A stretch of 22,625 nt of DNA from an uncultured Lentisphaeria bacterium (GTDB lineage: Bacteria; Verrucomicrobiota; Lentisphaeria; Oligosphaerales; Oligosphaeraceae), in assembly GCA_934661755.1 (NCBI GenBank), contig CAKUJM010000044.1:1-22625 (forward strand), written 5' to 3'. The stretch's first letter is position 1. Every line of letters begins with the position of its first letter. A program made the position numbers and the translations under genes. Positions 14,479 to 22,421 of this stretch are shown in pieces. The notes under the pieces are model-generated. The model did not search any database. It was not told the origin of the DNA and saw nothing but the letters and a program-made list of their open reading frames with translations.

Positions 14479-15693
14479 ATGGCAAACGTCTATCCATTTT
14501 CGGCCTGGCTGCCCGCCGCCCGGGATGCCGAGGTGATTTCCTCGCTACCATACGATGTGATGAGCCGCCAGGAGGCCCGGAAGATGGCGGAGGGCAACCC
14601 CTTCTCATTCCTGCGGGTCACCTGCGCAGACCTGGAATTCGGCGACGAAGTCTCCAGCTATGACGACGCCGTCTACCTGCGCGCCAGGGACAATTGGCAG
14701 AAGCTCACTGAATACGAGCGGCTGCTGACCCGGGACGCCGCGCCATCATACTACGTCTACTCGCAGGTGATGGACGGACGGCGGCAAAGCGGAATTGTCG
14801 CCTGCGCATCGGTTGGCGACTACAAGGCCGGCGTGGTCCGCCGCCACGAACTCACCCGGCAGGCCAAGGAGGACGACCGCACCCGCCACATCCTCACCAC
14901 GGCGGCGCAGACCGGCCCGGTGTTCCTGGCCTACCGCGACAGCGACACCCTGGTGGAAATCATGAATGAGACCATGGCCTCGCAGGCGCCGCTGTTTGAC
15001 TTCAATGCCGAGGACGGCATCCGCCATGCCGGCTGGCGGATTCCCGCATCGCAGAATGACGCGGTGGCATCGGCGTTCGACGCCATCCCCATCCTCTATA
15101 TCGCCGACGGCCATCACCGCGCGGCGTCGGCGGCGCGGGTCTACGACATGCTTCACGGCAGCGGCGAAAGCGACCGTTTCCTGGCGGTCATTTTCCCGCA
15201 AAGCCAGCTGCGGATCCTGGCCTACAACCGGGTCCTCCATGGGCTCAATGGCATGGACAGCACGCAGTTCCTGGAGCGGCTGCGGTCGGTCGGCACGCTG
15301 GTGGACAACGCCCCGGCGACGCCGCGGCGCGCCGGCGAGGTCTCGCTGTACATCGGCGGAAAATGGCATGGCCTGGCCTTCGCCAGACGCCATCCTGAGG
15401 ACCCGATCGCCGATCTGGATGTCAGCCTGCTGCAGGAACAGGTCCTCGCGCCGATGCTCGGCATCGATGATCCGCGCACCTCGAAGCTGATTGACTTCGT
15501 CGGCGGAATCCGCGGGACCGCGGAGCTGGAACGGCTGGTCGATGGCGGCGAATGCGTCGCGGCATTCTCGATGCACCCCACCTCGCTGGAACAGCTGATG
15601 CGGGTCGCCGACGCCAATGGCATCATGCCGCCCAAATCCACCTGGTTTGAGCCTAAATTGCGCGACGGGCTTTTCACTCACAGCCTGAATTGA
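14479..15693 (+). CDS. DUF1015 family protein
   Basis: A 404-residue soluble protein matching the DUF1015 family throughout its length. Typical marks are the N-terminal PYDVMSRQEAR near residues 24-34, NPFSFLRVT near 38-46, YYVYSQVM and HELTRQAKEDDRTRH near 133-147, and the highly conserved ADGHHRAASA around residues 209-218 (D210, H212, H213, R214). The DGHHR segment is reminiscent of the nucleotide-binding box of ParB/Srx-fold kinases, so a role in nucleotide-dependent small-molecule chemistry is possible. That is inference only. Family members often lie near serine-biosynthesis genes elsewhere; here the neighbours are a PPIase and lysA. The start at 14479 matches the family N-terminus (MANVYPFSAWLPA), but no Shine-Dalgarno site precedes it. 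The 70-bp gap before it shows no distinct signal. Confidence 0.85.
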   Translation: MANVYPFSAWLPAARDAEVISSLPYDVMSRQEARKMAEGNPFSFLRVTCADLEFGDEVSSYDDAVYLRARDNWQKLTEYERLLTRDAAPSYYVYSQVMDGRRQSGIVACASVGDYKAGVVRRHELTRQAKEDDRTRHILTTAAQTGPVFLAYRDSDTLVEIMNETMASQAPLFDFNAEDGIRHAGWRIPASQNDAVASAFDAIPILYIADGHHRAASAARVYDMLHGSGESDRFLAVIFPQSQLRILAYNRVLHGLNGMDSTQFLERLRSVGTLVDNAPATPRRAGEVSLYIGGKWHGLAFARRHPEDPIADLDVSLLQEQVLAPMLGIDDPRTSKLIDFVGGIRGTAELERLVDGGECVAAFSMHPTSLEQLMRVADANGIMPPKSTWFEPKLRDGLFTHSLN

Positions 15694-15694
15694 T

Positions 15695-15726
15695 CGACGG
15701 TGCCTAAACCCAAACAAGACCCGTCG
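15695..15726 (+). other. Weak stem-loop after the DUF1015 gene
   Basis: CGACGG (15695-15700) and CCGTCG (15721-15726) can pair across a 20-nt loop just after the stop codon. There is no T-tract. It is a minor candidate for a structure separating DUF1015 from lysA. Confidence 0.25.
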
Positions 15727-15767
15727 GCAGCCGGCAGGCGGCACGGCGGGATTTGCGCACGATAGCC

Positions 15768-17045
15768 ATGAACAGCCTGAACATCACCGACAGCCAGCAA
15801 ATCGCCATCGGGGGCGTCCCCGTGGCGGAGCTGGCCGAACAATACGGCACGCCGCTGTATGTCTACGACGAGTCGCGCATCCGCGCCAATTTCCGCCGGG
15901 CGCTGGCGGCCTTCCGCCGGCATTATGACGACTTCCGGTTCTTCTACGCCATCAAGGCCAACAGCAACCTGGCCATCGCCGAGATCCTCCGTCAGGAAGG
16001 CGCTGGCATCGACGCCGCGTCAGTCTACGAAATCCAGCTGGCCAAGGCGATCGGACTGGGAGGCGAGGATGTGATGTTCTCCGGGAATTTCCTCTCGGAC
16101 GACGATATCCGGCAGGGGCTGGAGTCCGGCGTGATCTTCAATCTGGACGACATCGGCCTGCTGCCGCGGGTGCTCCGATACGGCAGGCCTGAGCTGCTGT
16201 CCTTCCGGGTCAATCCCGGATATGGCCAATGCGAGGTTGGCGCCTTTGTCTGCAATGCCGGACCGGACGCCAAATTCGGAGTCCATCCCGACCAGGTGCT
16301 GGATGCCTACAAGGCCGCGCGCGACGCCGGGATCCGCCGCTTCGGCGCCCACATGATGCCCGGCAGCGCCATCCGGGATCCGGAATACTTCGGGTACATC
16401 ACTGGATTGATCATGGATATCATCGGCAAGGCCGGGCGCGAACTCGGAATCGATTTCGAGTTCGTCGATCTGGGCGGCGGACTGGGCATCCCGTACAAGC
16501 CGGGAGACCATGTCCTGGATGTCGACAAGGCGGCGGAGAATGTCGCCCGGGTCTTCCGGAAGAAAATCGCCCAATATGGCCTCAAGCCGCCGCGGCTGAT
16601 GATGGAGCCGGCGCGCTATTTTGTCGGCGATGCCGGCTTTGTCATCGGGCGGGTCCAGGCCGTCAAGGACTCCTATTCGCGCATCATCGGCACCGATGTC
16701 GGAATGAATGTGCTGGCCAGGCCCGCGCTGTATGGCGCATATCACCATATCTACGTCAATGGCCGCGAAAATGAACCCCGGCGCCCGCTGGGGATGTGCG
16801 GGCAGCTCTGCGAAAACACCGATTTCTGGGTGCGGGACCGGATGCTGCCGGAAAATCTGCAGGTCGGCGACCTGGTGGTGGTCGAAAACGCCGGCGCATA
16901 CGGCTACGCGATGAGCTACCAGTACAACGGACGGCTCCGTCCCGCCGAGGCGCTGGTGAAGGATGGCCGGCATTGGCTGATTCGCCGCCGCGAGGACTTT
17001 ACCGACCTGGTGCGCGGAGTGGACATCCCCGGGCATCTGCGGTAG
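15768..17045 (+). CDS. lysA: Diaminopimelate decarboxylase (PLP, fold III)
   Basis: This enzyme converts meso-diaminopimelate to lysine, the last lysine-biosynthesis step. The 425-residue protein has the PLP lysine in FFYAIKANSN (K63), HMMPGS at 195-200 where many LysA have HIGSQ, the phosphate-binding DLGGGLGIPY near 234-243, and C348-E349-N350-T351-D352 in GQLCENTDFW for the C-E-S-x-D substrate-binding motif. NAGAYGYAMSYQYNGRLRPAE closes the domain. The usual EPGR is EPAR (280-283). These changes match a divergent LysA subgroup and not loss of function, but ornithine or carboxynorspermidine decarboxylase activity should be kept in mind; the full C-terminal lysA block favours DAP. The ATG at 15768 is chosen over an in-frame TTG at 15753; neither has a convincing ribosome-binding site. 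Confidence 0.85.
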   Translation: MNSLNITDSQQIAIGGVPVAELAEQYGTPLYVYDESRIRANFRRALAAFRRHYDDFRFFYAIKANSNLAIAEILRQEGAGIDAASVYEIQLAKAIGLGGEDVMFSGNFLSDDDIRQGLESGVIFNLDDIGLLPRVLRYGRPELLSFRVNPGYGQCEVGAFVCNAGPDAKFGVHPDQVLDAYKAARDAGIRRFGAHMMPGSAIRDPEYFGYITGLIMDIIGKAGRELGIDFEFVDLGGGLGIPYKPGDHVLDVDKAAENVARVFRKKIAQYGLKPPRLMMEPARYFVGDAGFVIGRVQAVKDSYSRIIGTDVGMNVLARPALYGAYHHIYVNGRENEPRRPLGMCGQLCENTDFWVRDRMLPENLQVGDLVVVENAGAYGYAMSYQYNGRLRPAEALVKDGRHWLIRRREDFTDLVRGVDIPGHLR

Positions 17046-17087
17046 CGTGGCCGGAGGGCAAAGCCGTAAAAAAAGGAAAAAACCGTC

Positions 17088-17939
17088 ATGGCGAAGAGCA
17101 AGAGCAAAGGCAAATGGCTGAGGATTCTCGGCTGGATGGCCGGTGGCATTGCCATCGGCGTGGTGGTGCTGGCCATCTGCACCTGGGCCGCCATCAATCC
17201 GATCATCATGGGCGCGGTGCCGGCAATCGGCAGCAAGGTGACCGGAACTGAGGTGACGCTGGGCGGTGTCGATTTGTCGCTGCTGCGCGGATCGCTTGAG
17301 CTCAGGGACTTTGTTGTCGGCAATCCGGAGGGGTACAATACCCCGAACCTGATGAGCGTCGGCAGGATCTACGTCAAGCTGGATTTGCTCTCCGTCTTTT
17401 CCGACACGGTCCACATCCAGGCCATTGAGATTCTCGACCCGGTCATCACCTACGAGGTGGGGATGGGCAATTCCAATGTCGGGACGCTTCTGAAGCACTT
17501 GGACGGCGGCGGAGCGGCGGCGGATTCGGAGGACTCGGCGGAAAAGCCGTCAGAGACGCCGACGGCCGCAGATGCGGTGCAGAGCGGCGGCAAAAAGGTG
17601 GTCATCGACCAGGTCAGCGTGAAGGGCGGGTCTGTTCATCTTTCGGCCAAGCTGATGCAGGGCACTGCGGTGCCGGTGCCATTGCCGCCAATCACCATCA
17701 ACGGCATCGGCAAGTCCGGGGACGATGGCCGGGCGGATGAGGGCGCTTCGCTGGTTGAGGCCGGCGGACGGATCCTCAAGAGCATCTGCGCTTCAGCGGT
17801 GGATGTGGCCGGAAAGGCGTGGAGCGGCCTGGTCGATGTCGGCAAAAGCGCCGGCAAGGCGATTGGCGAGGCCGGAAAAGCCGCCGGGAAGGCGATTGGC
17901 GAGGCCGCGGGTGCGGTCAAGAAGCTGTTCACCGAGTAG
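17088..17939 (+). CDS. Short AsmA-like membrane-anchored protein with 11-residue repeats
   Basis: A 283-residue protein with one N-terminal membrane anchor (about residues 13-35, preceded by a Lys-rich head MAKSKSKGKWLR). It continues with an AsmA-like N-terminal segment: TGTEVTLGGVDLSLLRGSLE, then DFVVGNPEGYNTPNLMSVGR and IQAIEILDPVITYE. AsmA-family proteins are periplasmic bridge-like proteins linked to lipid transport or outer-membrane assembly. This one lacks the long body of true AsmA. It has a low-complexity Glu/Ser/Thr/Ala stretch near 145-165 and ends with two 11-residue repeats, GKSAGKAIGEA (252-262) and GKAAGKAIGEA (263-273), then AGAVKKLFTE. An 18-bp direct repeat in the DNA (17856-17873 and 17889-17906) underlies them. 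The start has AAAAGGAAAA just upstream and is 42 bp after lysA. A specific function cannot be given. Confidence 0.65.
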   Translation: MAKSKSKGKWLRILGWMAGGIAIGVVVLAICTWAAINPIIMGAVPAIGSKVTGTEVTLGGVDLSLLRGSLELRDFVVGNPEGYNTPNLMSVGRIYVKLDLLSVFSDTVHIQAIEILDPVITYEVGMGNSNVGTLLKHLDGGGAAADSEDSAEKPSETPTAADAVQSGGKKVVIDQVSVKGGSVHLSAKLMQGTAVPVPLPPITINGIGKSGDDGRADEGASLVEAGGRILKSICASAVDVAGKAWSGLVDVGKSAGKAIGEAGKAAGKAIGEAAGAVKKLFTE

Positions 17940-18015
17940 TCACGGCGCGGACCGGGCTTTGCGCCTGCGCCTCCGGGCCACAGTTGTCGTTTTTTCATAA
18001 CCAACCAGAGATATC

Positions 18016-19119
18016 ATGTCCTTGTCATGCGGTTTCGTCGGGTTGCCAAATGTCGGCAAGTCCACCCTCTTCAATGCCCTGTCGAATGGCAAGGCGGCGG
18101 CGCAGAATTTCCCGTTTTGCACCATCGAGCCCAATACCGGCATTGTGCCGGTGCCGGATCCGCGGGTTGATGCCCTGGCCAAATTGGAGAAATCCGCCAA
18201 GGTCGTGCCGGCGACAATGAAGTTCATCGACATCGCCGGGCTGGTTGAGGGCGCCAGCAAAGGCGAGGGCCTGGGCAACCAGTTCCTGTCGAACATCCGC
18301 GGCGTGGACGCCGTCGCGCATGTCGTGCGGCTGTTCAAGGACCCGGAGGTCACCCACGTCAAGGAGACGCTGGATCCGGTGCGTGATTTGGAGCTGATCA
18401 TCACCGAGCTGATGCTGGCGGACCTGGAGCTGCTCCAGCAGCGTCTGGCCAAGTTGCAGAAGCTTTGCCGCTGCGGGACGGATGCCGAGACCAAGGCGGA
18501 TCTGGAGCTGTCCAGCCGCTTTGCCGACGCGCTGAACGCGGGGCGCCTTCCGCAGTATGACCACTCCAGCGAGGAAGAAGGCAAGCTGGCGTTGCGCATG
18601 CAGCTTCTCACCCTGATTCCGGCATTTGTCTGCGCCAATTGCGACGAGGATGCGTACCGCTCCTTCGGCAAGGACGACGTCTCCAGGGCGTTGATTGCCA
18701 AGGCCGCCGAACATGGCATGGAGGTGGTGCCGGTGTGCGCCAAATTCGAGGAGGAGCTGCAGGAGCTCACGAAGGAGGAGGCCGCGATGTTCATGCAGGA
18801 CCTGGGCGCCGAGTGCAGTGGCCTGGAGCAGGTGATCCGCACCGGATACCGGCTGCTCGACTACCTGACCTTCTTCACCACCGGTCCGGATGAAACCCGG
18901 GCCTGGACGGTCACCGCCGGGGCGACCGCGCCGCAGGCGGCCGGGAAGATCCATACCGACATGCAGCGGGGATTCATCCGGATGGAGGTGATATCCTACG
19001 ACGACCTCATGCGGTATGGCGGCTGGAATGCGGCCAAGGAGGCCGGAAAGCTGCGCATCGAGGGCAAGGAATACGTCGTCCAGGACGGCGATTGCTGTTT
19101 CGTCCGTTTTTCCGTGTAG
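18016..19119 (+). CDS. ychF: Redox-regulated ribosome-binding ATPase YchF
   Basis: YchF (bacterial OLA1) is a universally conserved P-loop protein of the Obg group that binds ribosomes and prefers ATP to GTP. The 367-residue sequence has the G1 loop GLPNVGKSTLFNAL at 9-22, the FPFCTIEPNTG switch I region, DIAGLVEGASKGEGLGNQFL (G3 and switch II), and a C-terminal TGS domain (KIHTDMQRGFIRMEVI through VQDGDCCFVRFSV). Length is the usual 363-368. The ATG at 18016 gives the family's MSLxCGxVGLPNVGKS start, with only a weak AGAGATATC upstream. It begins 76 bp after the AsmA-like gene and is followed by yicC at 60 bp. Confidence 0.97.
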   Translation: MSLSCGFVGLPNVGKSTLFNALSNGKAAAQNFPFCTIEPNTGIVPVPDPRVDALAKLEKSAKVVPATMKFIDIAGLVEGASKGEGLGNQFLSNIRGVDAVAHVVRLFKDPEVTHVKETLDPVRDLELIITELMLADLELLQQRLAKLQKLCRCGTDAETKADLELSSRFADALNAGRLPQYDHSSEEEGKLALRMQLLTLIPAFVCANCDEDAYRSFGKDDVSRALIAKAAEHGMEVVPVCAKFEEELQELTKEEAAMFMQDLGAECSGLEQVIRTGYRLLDYLTFFTTGPDETRAWTVTAGATAPQAAGKIHTDMQRGFIRMEVISYDDLMRYGGWNAAKEAGKLRIEGKEYVVQDGDCCFVRFSV

Positions 19120-19179
19120 TCTGCAGGAATGGCGGCTGCGGCCGTTGTCCGCCGCCCATCTTTTGGGGGAATTGGCATC

Positions 19180-20049
19180 ATGAAGAGCATGACAGGATAT
19201 GGCCGCGGCGTCGCCGTCGGCGAATGCGGGCGGGTCACCGTGGAGATTTCCGCAGTCAACAGCCGCAAGCAGGTCGATTTGCGCTTTTCCATTCCGAAGG
19301 AGTTCGGGATGATGGAGCCGTCCTTGCGACGGCTGGTGCAGCAGCGTCTTTCCCGCGGGAGCCTGTTTGTGGTGGTGGGATGCCAATTTCCGGATGACGC
19401 CGCCGGGGTGGGCATCAACCGCGCTGCGGCGCTGCAGGCGTTGCGCCAATTGGACGAGCTGGCGGCGGCGGCGCAATTGCCGCGTCCAGGCCTTGCCGAG
19501 CTGCTGATGCTGCCGGGGGTGGTCGATGACGGCCAGGACAGTCGTTATGACGGCCTCAAGGCGCTGGTGGAGCCCGCGCTCAATGAGGCGCTTTCGGCAT
19601 TGGATGAGAGCCGTTGCCAGGAGGGATTGCGCCTTAAGGCCGACCTGATGGCGCGGGGGCGCCGTCTGGCGGATGGCATTGCCGCCATCGAGGAGCGCGA
19701 ACCCCAGGCGATGGAGGAGCTGGGCCAGCGGTTGCGCCAGCGCGTTGCCAGGCTGGGCGTGGATCTGCCCGTCGATGACGAGCGGCTGGCCAAGGAGCTG
19801 GTGTTCTATGCCGACCGTGCGGATATCGCCGAGGAGCTGGTGCGGCTGAAAAGCCATGTCGTGAAGTTCCATCAGCTGCTGGACAGCGCCGACGACCCCG
19901 GGCGGGAGCTGGATTTTCTCGGTCAGGAGATGAATCGTGAAATCACCACGCTTTCGGCCAAGACCGCGGATCTGGCGATTTCCGGCGAGGCGATGGCGCT
20001 CAAGGTCGAGATCTCCAAGATCCGCGAGCAAGTCATGAATATCGAGTAG
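19180..20049 (+). CDS. yicC: YicC family endoribonuclease
   Basis: YicC proteins are RNA-binding or RNA-cleaving factors implicated in RNA turnover. The 289-residue protein starts with the diagnostic MKSMTGYGRG and continues with EISAVNSRKQVDLRFSIPKE (N-terminal YicC domain). It ends with the conserved DUF1732 block GRELDFLGQEMNREITTLSAK and IREQVMNIE. Length is typical (about 290). The ATG at 19180 fits the family exactly and has GGGGGAA about 9 nt upstream; an in-frame start at 19129 would add 17 unsupported residues. It sits between ychF and the U32 gene, with a 7-bp gap to the latter. Confidence 0.95.
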   Translation: MKSMTGYGRGVAVGECGRVTVEISAVNSRKQVDLRFSIPKEFGMMEPSLRRLVQQRLSRGSLFVVVGCQFPDDAAGVGINRAAALQALRQLDELAAAAQLPRPGLAELLMLPGVVDDGQDSRYDGLKALVEPALNEALSALDESRCQEGLRLKADLMARGRRLADGIAAIEEREPQAMEELGQRLRQRVARLGVDLPVDDERLAKELVFYADRADIAEELVRLKSHVVKFHQLLDSADDPGRELDFLGQEMNREITTLSAKTADLAISGEAMALKVEISKIREQVMNIE

Positions 20050-20056
20050 CGCGGGC

Positions 20057-22186
20057 ATGGGATTGGGAATGGAGCTGCTTGCGCCGGTCAATGGCGATAC
20101 TTTGGAGGCCGCCTTGTCCAGCGGCGCCGACGCGGTGTATTTCGGGCTGCGGCGGCTCAATGCCCGCCGTGGCGCCAGGAATTTTTCCCAGTCGGATTTG
20201 CCGGCGGTGGTCGAGCGCATCCACCAATGCGGCGCCAAGGCGCATCTTGCCATCAATATCGACCTGGCGCAAAATGAGGTGGCGCTGGCCGCGAGGATGC
20301 TGCAGCTGGCACGGCAATGCGGCGTGGATGCGGTGATTGTGCGGGACCCGGCGATCCTGGCCATGCGTCGATTCTTCCCGGGGATGCAATTCCACTTAAG
20401 CACGCAATCCGCCGTCTCCACGGAGGCCGGCGTGAGGGCTGCACGGGATCTTCTGCATTGCGACCGCGTGGTGCTGGCCCGGGAGCTGTCGGCTTCGGAG
20501 ATTGCGGCCTGCGGCGCCGAGGGTGGAATTGAGATCGAGGCATTTGTCCAGGGCGCGCTTTGCTTCTGCTGTTCAGGGCGGTGTCTGCTTTCCAGCTGGG
20601 TGGGCGGGCGTTCCGGAAACCGCGGCGCCTGCGCGTCTCCATGCCGCGTTGGCTGGAGCAGCCAGTCCGAGGATGCGGAGACGTGCCGCAAGCCGCTGTC
20701 AATGCATGACTTGTGTCTGCTGCCGCATCTTGAGGAGCTGGCGCGCGCGGGGGTGGCGTCGCTGAAAATCGAGGGCCGCCTTAAATCCGCGCCATGGGTC
20801 CGGCGCGCGGTTGCCATTTACCGTCGGGCGCTGGATGGCGCAGAGGATGCGGCCGTGGCGGCCGCCGGTGCGGAGGAGCTGGGAAGATATGCCGGCCGGA
20901 AACTGACAGATGGGTATTTTTGCGGCCGGACCGCCGATCTTACCGATGCCGATGCCGGACGCGCCCAGGGCGTTGGCGGCAATCCCGGCCAGATGGCCAT
21001 GGCAGAGGATGCGGCCGCGGTGTCGCCAAGGCTGTCGGTCGAGGTCGAGGAGGATATTTCGCGGGGCACGGTTGTCATTTTCACCTTCAGTGGCGCCACG
21101 GAGCGGCTGCGCATTCCGCCGCAGCGGATCGCCAATCCCCGCCGCGCAATTCCGCTGTCGTCGATACTGGAGGAGGCCTTTGCCGCGCTCCCGCGTGACT
21201 TTCGCACCATTGAGCGCGAGGTGAATTTTCATGACGGCGCATTGTCGCAGCGGTTGCTGCCCCGGCGTTGCGGTGCTGTCATCGCGGAGGCGCTGGCGGG
21301 ATTCCTGCGCAATGCCACCCGTGAGGATGACGGCGTGGTGCGGCTTGCCCTCCCGGCGGAAATCCGGCAATTCGTCGTCACGCAATTGCAGTTGCCAAAA
21401 TCGCCGGAGAACGCCTTGCATCTGGGGGATGCGCCTAATGCGGTACGGATCCCCGCCAGATGCCGGCGGTGGCTGGAGCTGCCGGAGGTGTCCGCCATCC
21501 AGGCGGAACGCGTCGTCTTTGTGGTGGATTCTGGCACCGCCATCACGGAATTGGATGATGCGGCGGAGCGGATGGCGGCGGCGGAATGCGTCATGGCCCT
21601 GCCGGTGGTATGCTATGGGCGGGATCTTGCGGCGCTGCGCGGACTTGTCAGGTGGGCAGTCGGGAAATCCTGGCGGATTGAGGTCAACTCCTGGGATGCG
21701 CTGCAATTGGCGCGCGAAGAAGACGCGCCATTTGATGCCGGTCCCGGAATGGCGGTGCTCAATGGGGCCGCGGCGCATTTCCTGTCGCAGCTGGGCGCCG
21801 GATGCGTCACCGCATCCATCGAGGCCGACCGCGAAAAGCTGGAGGCGCTCAGCGGGAATTGCCCCTGCGCCCTCAATATCGTAGTCTTCGGACATCCCGC
21901 GCTGATGACCACGCGCGCCATCCTGCCGCCGCCATTTGCCCCGGCGGATCCCGGCCATCCCGGCATCTGCTTCCATGACCGCAGAAACATCACTGTCAGG
22001 GCATGGAAGGATGGCGAAATGACTACGCTGCGGCCGGAGGCGCCATTCGACTGGCGGTCGCTGCATAACCGCGCAATTTCCGCCAAATACCTGGAGGCGG
22101 ATCTGTGCGGCTGCACCAGCCCCGGGCGGGACCTGGCACCCGGCAGGGCGCCATTGCGCTTCAACTACGACCGCGAATTGCGCTGA
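20057..22186 (+). CDS. Large U32-family protein (RlhA-like, RNA hydroxylation candidate)
   Basis: This 709-residue protein belongs to peptidase family U32. Several members once called collagenases are now known to help introduce 5-hydroxyl groups in RNA (RlhA in 23S rRNA, TrhP in tRNA) with an Fe-S cluster. It has the family start MELLAPVNGDTLEAALSSGADAVYFGL, then ARNFS, and the signature GALCFCCSGRCLLSSWVGGRSGNRGACASPCR in two parts from about residue 166. Conserved cysteines lie at 169, 176 and two in the second part, plus extra C171 and C172. LKIEGRLKSAPWVRRAV follows. The long C-terminal extension (from about 290) suggests the RlhA/DUF3656 type and not the shorter TrhP. The family N-terminus fits the ATG at 20069 even better than 20057. 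The link to hydroxylation is inferred. Confidence 0.88.
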   Translation: MGLGMELLAPVNGDTLEAALSSGADAVYFGLRRLNARRGARNFSQSDLPAVVERIHQCGAKAHLAINIDLAQNEVALAARMLQLARQCGVDAVIVRDPAILAMRRFFPGMQFHLSTQSAVSTEAGVRAARDLLHCDRVVLARELSASEIAACGAEGGIEIEAFVQGALCFCCSGRCLLSSWVGGRSGNRGACASPCRVGWSSQSEDAETCRKPLSMHDLCLLPHLEELARAGVASLKIEGRLKSAPWVRRAVAIYRRALDGAEDAAVAAAGAEELGRYAGRKLTDGYFCGRTADLTDADAGRAQGVGGNPGQMAMAEDAAAVSPRLSVEVEEDISRGTVVIFTFSGATERLRIPPQRIANPRRAIPLSSILEEAFAALPRDFRTIEREVNFHDGALSQRLLPRRCGAVIAEALAGFLRNATREDDGVVRLALPAEIRQFVVTQLQLPKSPENALHLGDAPNAVRIPARCRRWLELPEVSAIQAERVVFVVDSGTAITELDDAAERMAAAECVMALPVVCYGRDLAALRGLVRWAVGKSWRIEVNSWDALQLAREEDAPFDAGPGMAVLNGAAAHFLSQLGAGCVTASIEADREKLEALSGNCPCALNIVVFGHPALMTTRAILPPPFAPADPGHPGICFHDRRNITVRAWKDGEMTTLRPEAPFDWRSLHNRAISAKYLEADLCGCTSPGRDLAPGRAPLRFNYDRELR

Positions 22187-22210
22187 GTGCGGGATACGGT
22201 TTCAGGAGAA

Positions 22211-22241
22211 TAAAAAAAACGCCACGGCGGTCAATGCCGTG
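22211..22241 (-). terminator. Intrinsic terminator of tRNA-Leu
   Basis: On the minus strand, after the tRNA CCA end, a 6-bp stem CACGGC/GCCGTG (arms at 22241-22236 and 22228-22223, 7-nt loop) is followed within three bases by a run of eight Ts (22219-22212). This is a standard rho-independent terminator. Confidence 0.75.
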
Positions 22242-22260
22242 ACGGGGAAATATATCCATG

Positions 22261-22346
22261 TGGTACCGGAGGTGGGAGTCGAACCCACATGCCCGTAAGG
22301 GCGCCAGATTTTGAGTCTAGTGCGTCTGCCATTCCGCCACTCCGGC
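22261..22346 (-). tRNA. tRNA-Leu (anticodon CAA)
   Basis: On the minus strand the 86-nt sequence folds as a class II tRNA. The acceptor stem is GCCGGAG paired with CTCCGGT, the discriminator is A, and CCA is encoded (22263-22261). The D arm has GGCGGAATGGCAGACGC. The anticodon stem-loop CTAGA-CTCAAAA-TCTGG gives anticodon CAA, reading UUG. A long variable arm (CGCCCTTACGGGC) is as expected for leucine, and the T arm GTGGGTTCGACTCCCAC is canonical. Upstream lies a good promoter and downstream an intrinsic terminator, so it is a single-gene transcription unit. Confidence 0.97.
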
Positions 22347-22371
22347 GACTCAAATGTCGTAAAACGCGCTT

Positions 22372-22399
22372 ACTATATTCCCTCCCCACGGTATTTCAA
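22372..22399 (-). promoter_or_regulatory. Sigma-70-type promoter of tRNA-Leu
   Basis: On the minus strand TTGAAA (22399-22394) is separated by 16 bp from TATAGT (22377-22372). Each hexamer matches five of six consensus bases. A start about 7 nt after the -10 leaves a leader of roughly 20 nt before the tRNA 5' end at 22346. Confidence 0.65.
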
Positions 22400-22421
22400 A
22401 TTGCCGCAGGGATTAAATGCC

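Noticed and set aside
18025..20817. A 930-residue open frame on the minus strand opposite ychF, yicC and the U32 gene
   Set aside because: It spans three well-supported genes on the other strand, has no family features, and is explained by GC-rich codon bias.
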